A DNA stretch of 64,000 bases from Raineyella fluvialis (GTDB taxonomy: Bacteria > Actinomycetota > Actinomycetes > Propionibacteriales > Propionibacteriaceae): the NCBI RefSeq assembly GCF_009646095.1, contig NZ_CP045725.1, positions 1,922,001-1,986,000 of the forward strand, in the 5' to 3' direction. A program made the position numbers and the translations under genes. The notes beneath the pieces were generated by a model. It saw only the letters and a program-made list of their open reading frames with translations. It did no database searches and was not told where the DNA came from. This document shows positions 43,643-53,207 of the stretch, piece by piece. Numbering within the stretch: position 1 is the first letter of the stretch; every line of letters starts with the position of its first letter.

Positions 43643-44956
43643 GTGCTGACAAACGAACAACCGGTCGCCTCGTCGTCACGCGGTGCGCGGATCTGGGGTC
43701 TGGTCCCGGTCGTTGCCCTGCTGCTGATGGCGCTGGTGCTGCGGGCACCCGTCGCGGTCGTGCCGCCGCTGCTGCCGCAGTTCCAGTCAGCGCTGCACCT
43801 GGACACGATCCAGGCGGCCCTGCTCACCAGCATCCCGGTGCTGTGCTTCGGTCTGCTCACCCCGCTGGTCTCCCAACTGGTGCACCGGATCGGCATCAAC
43901 CATGCCGTGAGCTGGGGACTCGTCGCGGTGATCATCGGTTCCCTGGTCCGGGTCGAGGGCACAATCGTCGGACTGTACGCGGGGACCCTGCTGATCGGGC
44001 TCGGGCTGACCATCGGCAATCTGGGCATGCCGATGCTGATCAGCCGCCAGTACCGGCACCGCGCCGCGCTGCTCACCGGCGCGTCCTCGGCGACGATCAA
44101 CATCGCGGTGACTTTGGCCACGGCGACGGCCGTCCCGGTGGCGATGGTCGTCGGCTGGCAGCGCTCCTCGGCCCTCTGGGGCACGATCATCGGCGGCGCC
44201 GCGCTGGTCGTCTGGCTGATCGTCTACCCGCCCGGTCTCCGCGGCGCGCGAGGAGTCTTCCGCCGTCATGCCGGGCAGGAGGCGCCGGCGCAGACCGTCC
44301 GTCAGGGCCGGGCCCAGCTGCGCACGGCCGGCCCCGGGGCCCCGCTGCTGCGCTCGCCTCTGGCCTGGCTGCTCGCCGCGGCCTTCTCCGGCCACACCTT
44401 GGCCTATTACGCCGTGACGTCCTGGCTGCCGCGGGCCTTGGTCGACCTCCGTGGCCTGAGCGCGAGCTCGGCGGGTGTCGGGGCCTCGATCTTCCAGGCG
44501 GCCGGCATCGTGGGACCGTTCGTGACGTCCTGGCTGGTCGACGGGCGCCACTGGTCGCTGACCCGCACCGCCCTACTGGTGGGAGCCAGCTGGGCGGTGC
44601 TCCCGCTGGGCATCGTGCTCGCTCCCGCAGGCTGGATGGCCTGGAGCTTGCTCGGCGGTCTGGCGCAGGGTGCCTTCTTCACCCTGGTCTTCGTCATCGT
44701 CGTACGCCGCACGCGCACAGTCGACGACAACCGGCGCCTCACCGCAATGGTGCAGACCATCGGCTACTCGGCCGCAGCGACCGGACCGGTGGTGATGGGG
44801 TGGGTCCACGACCACCTGCACGCATGGGGTCCCTCGTTCCTGGTGGTGCTGGTGGCGGTCGTCGTGATGGTGGTGACCGTGATCGGGGCGGCGAGGGATC
44901 GGGGCCGTCTCTGGCTGGCTGAGCCTTTGCGGGAGCACGTCGACCATGAGTCGTAG
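43643..44956 (+). CDS. MFS transporter, CynX/NimT type
   Basis: A 437-residue major-facilitator with twelve predicted helices. Helix 1 contains PVVALLLMALVLRAPVAVVPPL, and the next loop QFQSALHLDTIQAALLTSIPVLCFG matches the cyanate/nitroimidazole permease subfamily. GTG start at 43643. Its stop sits directly before a relaxase remnant, so it marks the last backbone gene left of the island. Substrate unknown. Confidence 0.88.
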   Translation: MLTNEQPVASSSRGARIWGLVPVVALLLMALVLRAPVAVVPPLLPQFQSALHLDTIQAALLTSIPVLCFGLLTPLVSQLVHRIGINHAVSWGLVAVIIGSLVRVEGTIVGLYAGTLLIGLGLTIGNLGMPMLISRQYRHRAALLTGASSATINIAVTLATATAVPVAMVVGWQRSSALWGTIIGGAALVVWLIVYPPGLRGARGVFRRHAGQEAPAQTVRQGRAQLRTAGPGAPLLRSPLAWLLAAAFSGHTLAYYAVTSWLPRALVDLRGLSASSAGVGASIFQAAGIVGPFVTSWLVDGRHWSLTRTALLVGASWAVLPLGIVLAPAGWMAWSLLGGLAQGAFFTLVFVIVVRRTRTVDDNRRLTAMVQTIGYSAAATGPVVMGWVHDHLHAWGPSFLVVLVAVVVMVVTVIGAARDRGRLWLAEPLREHVDHES

Positions 44957-44958
44957 GG

Positions 44959-45687
44959 GTCGGGGTCGCCCGGGATTATGCGGCGTTGATGGGGTTCGAC
45001 GGGTCGGACGGTAAGGCGGCGTGTCGGTGGGCGGCGTTTCATCATGGCCTGTCGTCGGGCGACAACGATCACATTCACATCGTGGTCGGGTTGGTGCGTG
45101 AGGACGGTACGTGGGCGTCGAATTTCCGCTCGGTGCAGCGGTCGCAGGACGCGCGTCGGGCGTTGGAGAAGGCGTACGGGTTCGCGCCGGTGGGGGTGGT
45201 GGCGGCGCAGCGGGATTTCCAGGCGTATTCGATGGTCGATGTGCAGCGGGCGGCCACGGTCGGCCAGGACGGGTCGCGGGTGGTGGGCGAGACCGATGTG
45301 GAGGCGTTGCGTCGGTTGATGTTGGGCGCGGCGACGCAGGCGACCTCGGAGGCGGGGTATGTGCGGGCGTTGTGGCGGGCGGGGGTGTTGTCCCGGCCCC
45401 GTTACGCGGCCGGGACCACGGATGTGGTGGTGGGGTATTCGGTGGCGCTGCGGCCGCAGGGCGACCAGGCGCCGTTCTGGTATGCGGCGGGCAAGGTCCA
45501 CAAGAGTCTGACGTTGCCGAACGTGCGGTCGCGGTATGTCGATTCGCCGGAGGCGGCGGTGGAGGCGGCAGCGACGTGGGCCACGTATAACGGGGTCACG
45601 CCGGCCCCGACTCGCATGTCCGTGACTCACGGAATCCAGGGCCTCAATCGCCGCTGGTCCACTGAGTTACCGGCTTTATTGGATTAA
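44959..45687 (+). pseudogene. Relaxase (mobilisation nuclease) remnant, 5' truncated
   Basis: The frame is open from 44950 with no start codon that fits the family. It begins RDYAALMGFDGSDGKAACRW and has the His-triad motif III NDHIHIVVGLVREDG followed by SVQRSQDARRALEKAYGF, all relaxase hallmarks. The catalytic-Tyr N-terminal part is missing. It touches the MFS stop and its 3' end overlaps a convergent gene by 44 bases. This marks an insertion or deletion boundary of a mobile element. Confidence 0.75.
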
Positions 45688-47866
45688 GAGAGCGGATATG
45701 TCGTCGACGGAAGTCTGACTTAATCCTATCAGCGCTTCTAGACATCACACTCAGTCGACGCGCCTCATCGTAGTTCTCAGCCTCCTTCAGTTCGTCAAGT
45801 ATCTGGCGAACTACTGTCGAATTCATGCGCCGAGAGAGCTCAAGTCCCAGCGTTGATGGGAAGAGATGCTGGTAGGTCCGGCGAACCTGAGCCATACTTG
45901 GTGCCAAGGTGAAGAAGTTCAGAAGAAAGTCGGGTCGCATCATGTAGCGCGCACCGGCGTGGTCAGCGACAACTTCACGTGTGTGACTTAACACTCGAGT
46001 CTCTGTTGTGAGCCACCATGTATGATGGCCAAAGACCGTTGCACCTGAATCCTCGCCGTTGGCAGAGCGTTTTCCGTAGACAGCGTGAACCATCATCGCG
46101 TCGTTTTCAGCCAATTCAAACTTGGTCTTCTCTGCGAGCAGTGCCTCAGTCAGCATTTGAACCTGACTGGCATCGGTGATCTTCTCCAAGGTGGTCCGGG
46201 ATTCATACTCCATGCCGAACTTTGCCAGCAGATACAAGCGTATATCTTCTTCTGCAGTCGGCTTATGAAGGGTTCTGTAGTCACAGAATTGATCGATAAA
46301 GGCTGGCCACGAGTTGGGTCAATGATCGGCAGTACGGTTGTAGAAGTAGCTGCGGATCATTATCTTGGGGATCTCGCCGTAAAGTTCGGTCGGCAGATGC
46401 CCTTCAACCCCTGAATAGTAGTGCTCGAATTCTCTATCCGCTGCTCTCAGGTGTGTAACAACTTCCTCCAGTACAGGTTCGGTAAGAATCAACCTAGCAC
46501 CTGCCGACTGAGCCATGCCCAACAGGTTGGTGGCGGATTGATTCTCGCGATCCAGATAGCGTTCACTCATTGCTAGAACGAGAAGGTCAGTCCCAACATA
46601 CAATGTGAAATTGGATGTCATATCTTCCAGGTATTCGACGACTTTAGGATCCTGACGTAGTACGAACAGCATCGAATAGGTCTTCGCAAGTCGGCGCAGG
46701 TATTCGCGCTCATCATCTCCGCCGTTATAGAGGCAATCCCTAACGGTGGCCAGTGTTGCGATGAAGAAGTTCTCCCGGAGGGCTGGGCCTGGAGAGGCTT
46801 CATCGACAGCCGACCGCACAGGTTCGTCGAGATCTGGCAGCGTAGGACTTGTTTCGCCACTCGATAGGAAGGCAGAGAATTGGAGTCCTCGACTTTCAAA
46901 GGTTTTCTGTAGGGCCACGAGTGCCGCCGAACCAACCCCCTTGGGGTTCACGCCTCCCTCGCAGTATTTTTCGGCCCTGGTGGTCAAATAGTCCACGACG
47001 CGGATCTGTAGCGCCTCGTCATCTGCGTTCCGGGCCGACAGCTGCTGGCGTGTCTCGAACGGTAAAGCAAATTCGTTGGACGCTTTATACCATCGAACCT
47101 GGCGACCTTGCTTGCCAGACTTGGCCGATAGTAATTTGAGCCGCGAGAGGATACGGTCGGTTGTGAGCAGTCCTTCAATCGAAGGCAGGACTTCGAGCAC
47201 CCTGTTGAGGACATCCTGTGCCGACATTAGTTGGCCGTTGTCCGGATCGGTATCGTGGAGTGCCCATAGGGACAAGGCGTCAGTAACCGAATCCATGAAG
47301 GGCTCGTCTTCCTCGCGATCTGACTGCTGGCGCAAGAAGACGAAAACGGTCGGGTCTCGCATGTAGGCAGACTGGGTTGGGAGGGGCGCGCTCCCCAAGC
47401 TACGTAGATGCTCGAGGTAGTGGCCAAAATCCTCACGAAAAATGGCCTGGTGTCGGGAAGAGTCGTTCAAGTGAGCGATAATGTACTCGCGGTCCCTGAT
47501 TCTGACGCCTACTGAGATTTCGTCTGATATTTCTTGCTCGATCAGATCGAGTTTCGGAACTTGCTGCGACGTTATGTACGTCAGTTGATGAACTGTTCGG
47601 CCATTCTTCTGAAGTGCGGCGATAGTCTTCTTTATCTTCGACTTTGCATCCTTTTCGATACTCGCCTGCAAGAAATGGGTGGGGCGATTTTCGATCTGAG
47701 AAGTGTTTCGGAGGATGATTCCATCTGCTCCGCCATCGTGCATGCCCCCCAGTGGCACGTAAGTGTGACCGAGGGTGGTCGCAATGAACGACTGGGCGAA
47801 AGCTTCGAAAGTCTGACCGTCCGTCTTTGCGAGGGCTACCTCGGCTTCGTTTCGAGTGATATGCAT
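45644..47866 (-). pseudogene. PD-(D/E)xK nuclease plus PIN-like protein, split by one in-frame TGA
   Basis: Two reading frames, 46319-47866 (515 residues) and 45644-46237, are in the same frame and separated only by a TGA at 46319-46321; the codons in between (NSWPAFIDQFCDYRT...) stay open. Joined length is about 740 residues. The N-terminus resembles a Mrr-like nuclease (GQTFEAFAQSFIATT, GGADGIIL, FLQASIEK). The second half looks PIN-like (LYVGTDLLVLAMSE, ARLILTEPVLEEVV). The region is visibly AT-richer than its neighbours, so it is probably acquired. It is downstream of hsdR on the same strand. Confidence 0.65.
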
Positions 47867-47945
47867 CCCGTCCTGTCCTCTCGTTGGTCCTTCTTGCCTG
47901 CGGGAGCGTTCGATGCGGATGATGGAATCGAGGAACTCTTGATGA

Positions 47946-50900
47946 TCAGTAGTGTTCCGCGATGTAGTCGTAGGCGCGTTCGAAGAGTCCGTTGACGGTG
48001 TGGAGTTCGTATTTGCGTAGGACGACGCGGACGCCGCGGCGGACGGCGCGGTCGGCTTTCTGGGCGTTGAGCCAGTCGCGGTCGCCGGCGGTGATCTGGC
48101 TGACCAGGGCGTCGATGTCGGTCACGACCCGTTCGATCATGGTCGGGGTCTCGGGTGGGGCATACTCGCGGAAGATCTGGGTGAGGGCACCGATGTTCGG
48201 GTTGGGGAGCAGGTCCAGGCCGGTACGGCCCTGCTCGTCCTCGGCCTTCTCGGCGGCGGTGAGGTCTTTGGCGACGGTGAACAGTTCACGCAGCCATTCG
48301 ATCGAGTTCTCCGCGGCGGTCAGGGTCCGTTCCCGCAGGCTGTCGAGGCGTTCGGCCAGGGACCGGTAGATGACGTGGTCGCCGTTGGGCCCGGCGATCC
48401 GCTTCTTGAGGCGGTTCGCGATGGTGTCGATGACCTCATCGGCGCTCTTGTGCTCCACGTCGGTGATGTCGGGCAGCAGGCCCTCCTCGGACAGGCGGCG
48501 GATGGTGTCGGCGTCGGCGATGACCACGGTGGGGTGGTCGGCGTCGATCGTGACCTCGCCCATGTGGGCGTGGACCAGCTCGAGGGTTTTCGCGCCGACC
48601 CGGGTCCAGACCACGTCGTCGTTGACGGTTGAGGGCTGCAGGGAGGCGTAGACCTTGGCGAGGAACCGGTAGGGGTCCTTGTGCGCCAGCAGGCGGGGGT
48701 GGGGGGCGACGGCCTCCCAGATGCCTTCCAGCATGTTGAACTCGGCAGCGAAGTCGTCCAGGTCTTCGGCGGGGACGCGTTGCTGGGCATCGATGAGGGT
48801 GGTCGCGCCGACGTGGGTGATGTCGAGGCCGGCGAAGCGGCGCATCGCCAGCTTCAGCCCGCCCTCGAAGGCGTCGATCAGCCCGTCGATGTCGATGCTG
48901 CGCTGTTCCTGGTCCGGGTTCGCGGGGGCCATCGCGCGGGCGAACCCATCGCCCAGGCCGACGTAGTCCACGACCAGGCCGTAGCGCTTCTCCTGGCCTG
49001 TCTGGGGGTTCTTCCAGGTCCGGTTGGTGCGGGTGATGGTCTGGAACAGGGTGTGCTTCTTCAGTGGCTTGTCCAGGTACATGACGCCCTCGATGGGGGC
49101 GTTGAAGCCGGTGCCCAGCTTGGCGGTGACGATCAGGAACTTCAGCGGGTCCCCGAAGGTCCGGAACCGCTTCAGCAGGTCCTCCTCCTGGGACTCGGTC
49201 AGCCCGTAGTCGTCCCAGTCCTTGTCGTCGTCCTTGCCCCCGACCCGGGTCATGTCGACCGCGGCCTCATCCAGCGCCTCCCCGGCGGTGTAGCGGGCCT
49301 GGAGGAGGCGGGTGAGTTCGCGGTGGTAGTCCACGCACGCTGCCCGGTCGTAGACGACGATCTGGGCCTTCATGCCCAGCGGGTCGACGGTGGAGTAGAA
49401 GTGCTCCACGATGTCGGCACACACCGCCTCGATGCGGGCCGGGTTGGAGAAGAACGTGCCGACCCGCGAGGCGCGCCGGCTGACGATGTCGGCTTCCTCC
49501 TCGGACAGGTTCTCCTCGGCGGCAAGCTCCTGGAACGCCTCGTCGAGCTTGTCCTTGTCGAGTTGGAAGCGCACCAGGCGGGGGGAGACGTGGATCGGGA
49601 CGACGACGCCGTCGGCGATCGCCTGGTCGGAGGTGTAGGTGTGCAGGGCCTTGCCCGGGTCGTCGGGGTCGCCGAACGTGGCGAAGGTGTTGCGGTCCAG
49701 TTCGGCCAGCGGGGTGCCGGAGAACGCGAAGAACAGCGTGTTGGGCAGCGCGGCGCGCATCGTCAGGCCCAGCCCGCCTTCCTGGGTGCGGTGGGCCTCA
49801 TCGACCAACACGACGATGTTGCGCCGGGTGTTCAGGTCGGCGGGGGCGCCGGCGAACTTGTGGACGGTGGAGAAGATCAGGCCCCGCTGGTCGGTGCCGC
49901 CGTGCTCCTTGTCGCCCAGCCTTGAGCGCAGATCGGTCGCGGTCGCCGGGGTCAGGAGGCGCGGCATGCCGGTGGTGCGGAACTGGTCCCACATCTGGTT
50001 GACCAGCTGCACCCGGTCGGCGATCAGCACGATCGTCGGATTCTCCAGCACCGGGTCGCGGAGGATCTTCGCGGCGGCGAACACCATCGCCAGCGTCTTG
50101 CCTGTGCCCTGAGTGTGGTAGATCAGGCCGCGGCGCTTGAGGCCGTCGTGGGCACGGGCGGCCATCAGCTGGACCGCGTCGTACTGCATGTAGCGGGCGA
50201 TCAGCTTCTTCAACCCGCCACCCAGGTTGTCCTGCGGCTCCTCATACAGCGTGAAGTCATCCAGCAACGACAACACCGTGGCCGGCGCCAGCAGGCTGGA
50301 GACCGACTCCAGGACGTCGGCGAGCTTCGGGCCGGTGCGGGCCGGCCCCCACAGCTCCCAGAAGTCCAGCGGCGCCCCGGTCGCGCCGTAGGCGAGCTCC
50401 TTGCCCTCGGTGGCCGCGTTGAACACGTTCGGGACGAAGAACGCCGGCCATCCGGGCTGGTAGTGGTCGGCGACCTCACGGGCGCCCTTGAGCCAGGAGA
50501 TCTTGCGGTCCACGGCGGTCTTGCACTCGATCACGACCAGCGGGATCCCGTTGACGTACAGCACGATGTCGAAGCGCGCCTTGCGCCCGACCGTTCCGTA
50601 GGTGACCTCATCGGCCACGACCAGCCGGTTGTTGCCCGGATGCTCCAGGTCGATCAGCCGGACCGGGACGTGGCGGGGCAGGCCAGCGAACTTGTGCGTC
50701 CGCAGCCCCCGCAACCACTGCGCCATCGCCCGGTTCGTCTCGACCAGCCCGTCGTCCTCGACCGCCAACGTCAGGGCCCGCAGCTCCTTCATGACCTCAC
50801 CCGCCCGGCCCGGCTCCTGATCGATCAGCGGGTTCAGCCGTTCCAGCCCGGCCACGAGATCAGCCTCGAGGAACACCTGCTCGATCTCCCGGCCCAGCCG

Positions 50901-50987
50901 GTCGCCTGGGACGTGGGTCCAGCCAAGCTCGACCAGCCGGTCCACGATCGGCTGCTGCACCGAGTTCCGTTCGTCCAGGCCGGCCAT
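47946..50987 (-). CDS. hsdR: Type I restriction enzyme, R subunit
   Basis: A 1013-residue motor/nuclease subunit. The N-terminal nuclease has FDIVLYVNGIPLVVIECKTA (PD-ExK). The SF2 helicase has Walker A HTQGTGKTLAM, DEAH-box VLVDEAHRTQ and motif III FAFSGTPL. It translocates DNA and cuts far from unmethylated sites. ATG at 50987 starts one base after the Mrr-like stop; the operon order is hsdM, hsdS, mrr-like, hsdR. Confidence 0.96.
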   Translation of the reverse strand: MAGLDERNSVQQPIVDRLVELGWTHVPGDRLGREIEQVFLEADLVAGLERLNPLIDQEPGRAGEVMKELRALTLAVEDDGLVETNRAMAQWLRGLRTHKFAGLPRHVPVRLIDLEHPGNNRLVVADEVTYGTVGRKARFDIVLYVNGIPLVVIECKTAVDRKISWLKGAREVADHYQPGWPAFFVPNVFNAATEGKELAYGATGAPLDFWELWGPARTGPKLADVLESVSSLLAPATVLSLLDDFTLYEEPQDNLGGGLKKLIARYMQYDAVQLMAARAHDGLKRRGLIYHTQGTGKTLAMVFAAAKILRDPVLENPTIVLIADRVQLVNQMWDQFRTTGMPRLLTPATATDLRSRLGDKEHGGTDQRGLIFSTVHKFAGAPADLNTRRNIVVLVDEAHRTQEGGLGLTMRAALPNTLFFAFSGTPLAELDRNTFATFGDPDDPGKALHTYTSDQAIADGVVVPIHVSPRLVRFQLDKDKLDEAFQELAAEENLSEEEADIVSRRASRVGTFFSNPARIEAVCADIVEHFYSTVDPLGMKAQIVVYDRAACVDYHRELTRLLQARYTAGEALDEAAVDMTRVGGKDDDKDWDDYGLTESQEEDLLKRFRTFGDPLKFLIVTAKLGTGFNAPIEGVMYLDKPLKKHTLFQTITRTNRTWKNPQTGQEKRYGLVVDYVGLGDGFARAMAPANPDQEQRSIDIDGLIDAFEGGLKLAMRRFAGLDITHVGATTLIDAQQRVPAEDLDDFAAEFNMLEGIWEAVAPHPRLLAHKDPYRFLAKVYASLQPSTVNDDVVWTRVGAKTLELVHAHMGEVTIDADHPTVVIADADTIRRLSEEGLLPDITDVEHKSADEVIDTIANRLKKRIAGPNGDHVIYRSLAERLDSLRERTLTAAENSIEWLRELFTVAKDLTAAEKAEDEQGRTGLDLLPNPNIGALTQIFREYAPPETPTMIERVVTDIDALVSQITAGDRDWLNAQKADRAVRRGVRVVLRKYELHTVNGLFERAYDYIAEHY

Positions 50988-50988
50988 G

Positions 50989-52050
50989 TCAGTTCTCTTC
51001 GTCGTCGAGGACCCAGGCCATGCGCAGCGGGACCGAGGCCTTGGTCGTGGCGGGCAGCTTGTCGTAGGTCGCGAACAGGCGTTCCAGCAGTTCCTCGCCG
51101 TCCCAGATCCGCAACCGGGTGCGCATCTGAGCGAATTCCCGGCTGGCCGGGGTCGTGACTCCGCCCCAGGCGACCAGCAGCGCCTGATCTGCCTGGTATT
51201 GGGTCATGGCGCTGTGCAGGCCACGGACCACCTGGGCGCCCACCTGGCCCGGTTCGGACTTCACCTCGACGATCAGGGTCGGGGAGTCCAGTCCCAGGGG
51301 ACCGGTTCCGGCGAGGATGTCCACCCCGCCGTCGGGGCCCGAGGGGGAGACGATGCACACGAAGCCCAGAGCTTCGAGGATGTCGGCGACCAGGCCGGTC
51401 AGCTTGTGGCCGGAGAAGTTCTCCACCAAGTGAGTACGGATCCGGTCCCGGATCGCCTCCAGAGTCGGAACCGTCTCCGGGTCCGTCACGTCCTCGACGC
51501 CCTCATCAACGGGGGCAGCGGGTGCGGTAGGGGGCTTCTTGATCGCTGTGGCGCCGGGATCGACGGCGGTCAAGAAGACCTGCTCCAGCCGGGCGACCGC
51601 CTCGTTGCGGGTCGGGTTGAATACCGTCATGGCGCCGTTCAGCGAGTTCAGCAGGTCGTCCTTGATCGCCGACCTCGAGACCGGGTCGGGCTTCCACTCC
51701 ACCGGCAGCTGCTTGCGGCGTGACGGGTCCGGCTCCTGCCCGGCGTAACGGAACGGGCCCGTACACCGACCCAGATACAGGTAGCCCGGCCGCAGCTTCG
51801 AGGGCATCACCACCAGATCCCCCGGCTTGATCGAAGACCGGAACGCCCACACCTGCCCCGTGGTGTTTGCCCGCCGGGCACCCGAGTCCTGCGGGTAGGC
51901 CGCATCGACCATCGCCCGAACATCCTCCCGCGACTGGCAGGCAGTGACGTCACCAACCGCCTGGAAGCTGATCGTGGTCACCTGGTTCTCAAGGTTGAAC
52001 TGCTCGTGCTCACCCTGACTGCCAGCCCGCACCACCCACGCATTCGTCAC
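50989..52050 (-). CDS. Mrr-type restriction endonuclease inserted in the hsd operon
   Basis: A 353-residue protein. The first 110 residues (VWAFRSSIKPGDLVVMPSKL through GYLYLGRCTGPFRY) resemble a PUA/EVE-type modified-base reader. The C-terminal domain has the Mrr nuclease core GPDGGVDILAGTGPLG and LIVEVKSEPGQVGAQVVRGL, with the Asp and Glu-Val-Lys catalytic residues. It overlaps hsdS by four bases and abuts hsdR by one, so it is translationally linked to the type I system. It could cut modified or foreign DNA. Confidence 0.8.
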   Translation of the reverse strand: MTNAWVVRAGSQGEHEQFNLENQVTTISFQAVGDVTACQSREDVRAMVDAAYPQDSGARRANTTGQVWAFRSSIKPGDLVVMPSKLRPGYLYLGRCTGPFRYAGQEPDPSRRKQLPVEWKPDPVSRSAIKDDLLNSLNGAMTVFNPTRNEAVARLEQVFLTAVDPGATAIKKPPTAPAAPVDEGVEDVTDPETVPTLEAIRDRIRTHLVENFSGHKLTGLVADILEALGFVCIVSPSGPDGGVDILAGTGPLGLDSPTLIVEVKSEPGQVGAQVVRGLHSAMTQYQADQALLVAWGGVTTPASREFAQMRTRLRIWDGEELLERLFATYDKLPATTKASVPLRMAWVLDDEEN

Positions 52051-53207
52051 GATGCCTCCCCCAACAACTCGTCGTACGACTCCGGAATCTCGTGCTCACC
52101 CGACAACAAGACCGTCAGCAGGTTCGAGCGGAGAGTGCGGAGGTGGGCGACAAGTTCTGCTCGCGCACGAGCCGCTTCTCTCATGTCGCCAAGCAGGCGA
52201 GCCGCGGCGGTTGCCTTGGCCGGTTCGACCCAAGGCACTCGCGTGGCTCGGATGAGCCCCATGTTCAGTGACGGGACAGCTCCCGTCTGCACGAGGGACG
52301 ACAGGCTGAAGTTCTCCATAACTGCCAACAAGACTTCGCTGGGTGTCCCGGATCGGGGAGTTAGAACAAGGTGGTTCTCGTCGACCGCGCCGTCAACAAG
52401 CATCAGGCGCTTCTTCTCGGTCTGTACTGCGGCGCCGACTCTTGGGAAAACCACCGCCCCCGCTGGCACAATGTGTCCCCCAAGGCCAATGATCTCTTGC
52501 AATCCCATCTGGGTCTCTGCCTGTCGGTAACCGAACATGTTATGTGGCTGTGCCATGTCAGCGATCTTGAACCAGGGCAGGTTCCCCGACTTTGTACCCT
52601 GTACCTTCTTGGGGAGACTTCTACCTTGAGACACAACCGCGACCGATTCGATTGTTACTTGGTCTCCCTCGGTGGAGATGGCTCGGACATACGCACGCCT
52701 AGCTTCCTGCGCCGCAGTAGCGCAGCACTCCGCCTTGGCGATCGTGTCGTCCAAGGCACTGATCAGGTCCACGATGCGCCGCTGATCGGGAAGCGGAGGG
52801 AGGTTGATGGTCGCGCTTGACAGGGCCTTCTGCGAAAGGGAAACGTTGGCCGTCCCCTTCATCAGTGGAACGATGATCTCGTCCTTCCCATGATCGAGGA
52901 GCAGCCACAAGAATTTCATGTCGACCGGCGCATCTGCCTTACGTTGGAGCGCCGTGATGATGTTGGCAACAGCGAACTTGCCTCTGACGTAGTGGACGCG
53001 CTTTAGGGATGCATGACCATGTCCAGTCGAAGAGACCATGGGGACGCAGACTGCTTCGCCCTCGAACTGATAGTTCTCTGAGGTTAAGAAGTCCGCGGCA
53101 GTGACCACCAGCGGATACCGCCCCGGCACTGCCTTCAGGGTCGGCGTCGTGCCCTTCGTCAGGTTGCAGATTTCCCCCAGCGTCCTCGCCTTCCATCCGT
53201 CACGCAT
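52047..53207 (-). CDS. hsdS: Type I restriction-modification specificity subunit
   Basis: A 386-residue DNA recognition subunit with two target-recognition domains. The first begins WKARTLGEICNLTKGTTPTL and the second VTIESVAVVSQGRSLPKKVQ. Each is followed by a helical spacer with the conserved end LPPLPDQRRIVDLISALDDTI and LRSNLLTVLLSGEHEIP. It overlaps hsdM by 8 bases. The target sequence cannot be read from the protein. Confidence 0.93.
   Translation of the reverse strand: MRDGWKARTLGEICNLTKGTTPTLKAVPGRYPLVVTAADFLTSENYQFEGEAVCVPMVSSTGHGHASLKRVHYVRGKFAVANIITALQRKADAPVDMKFLWLLLDHGKDEIIVPLMKGTANVSLSQKALSSATINLPPLPDQRRIVDLISALDDTIAKAECCATAAQEARRAYVRAISTEGDQVTIESVAVVSQGRSLPKKVQGTKSGNLPWFKIADMAQPHNMFGYRQAETQMGLQEIIGLGGHIVPAGAVVFPRVGAAVQTEKKRLMLVDGAVDENHLVLTPRSGTPSEVLLAVMENFSLSSLVQTGAVPSLNMGLIRATRVPWVEPAKATAAARLLGDMREAARARAELVAHLRTLRSNLLTVLLSGEHEIPESYDELLGEAS

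Noticed and set aside
44986-45687. Intact small gene starting at 44986
   Set aside because: The frame is open upstream to 44950 with relaxase sequence before the putative start, so it is a truncated relaxase.
46319-46321. Selenocysteine at the in-frame TGA
   Set aside because: No conserved U-containing motif or SECIS-like hairpin is seen; nonsense mutation is simpler.
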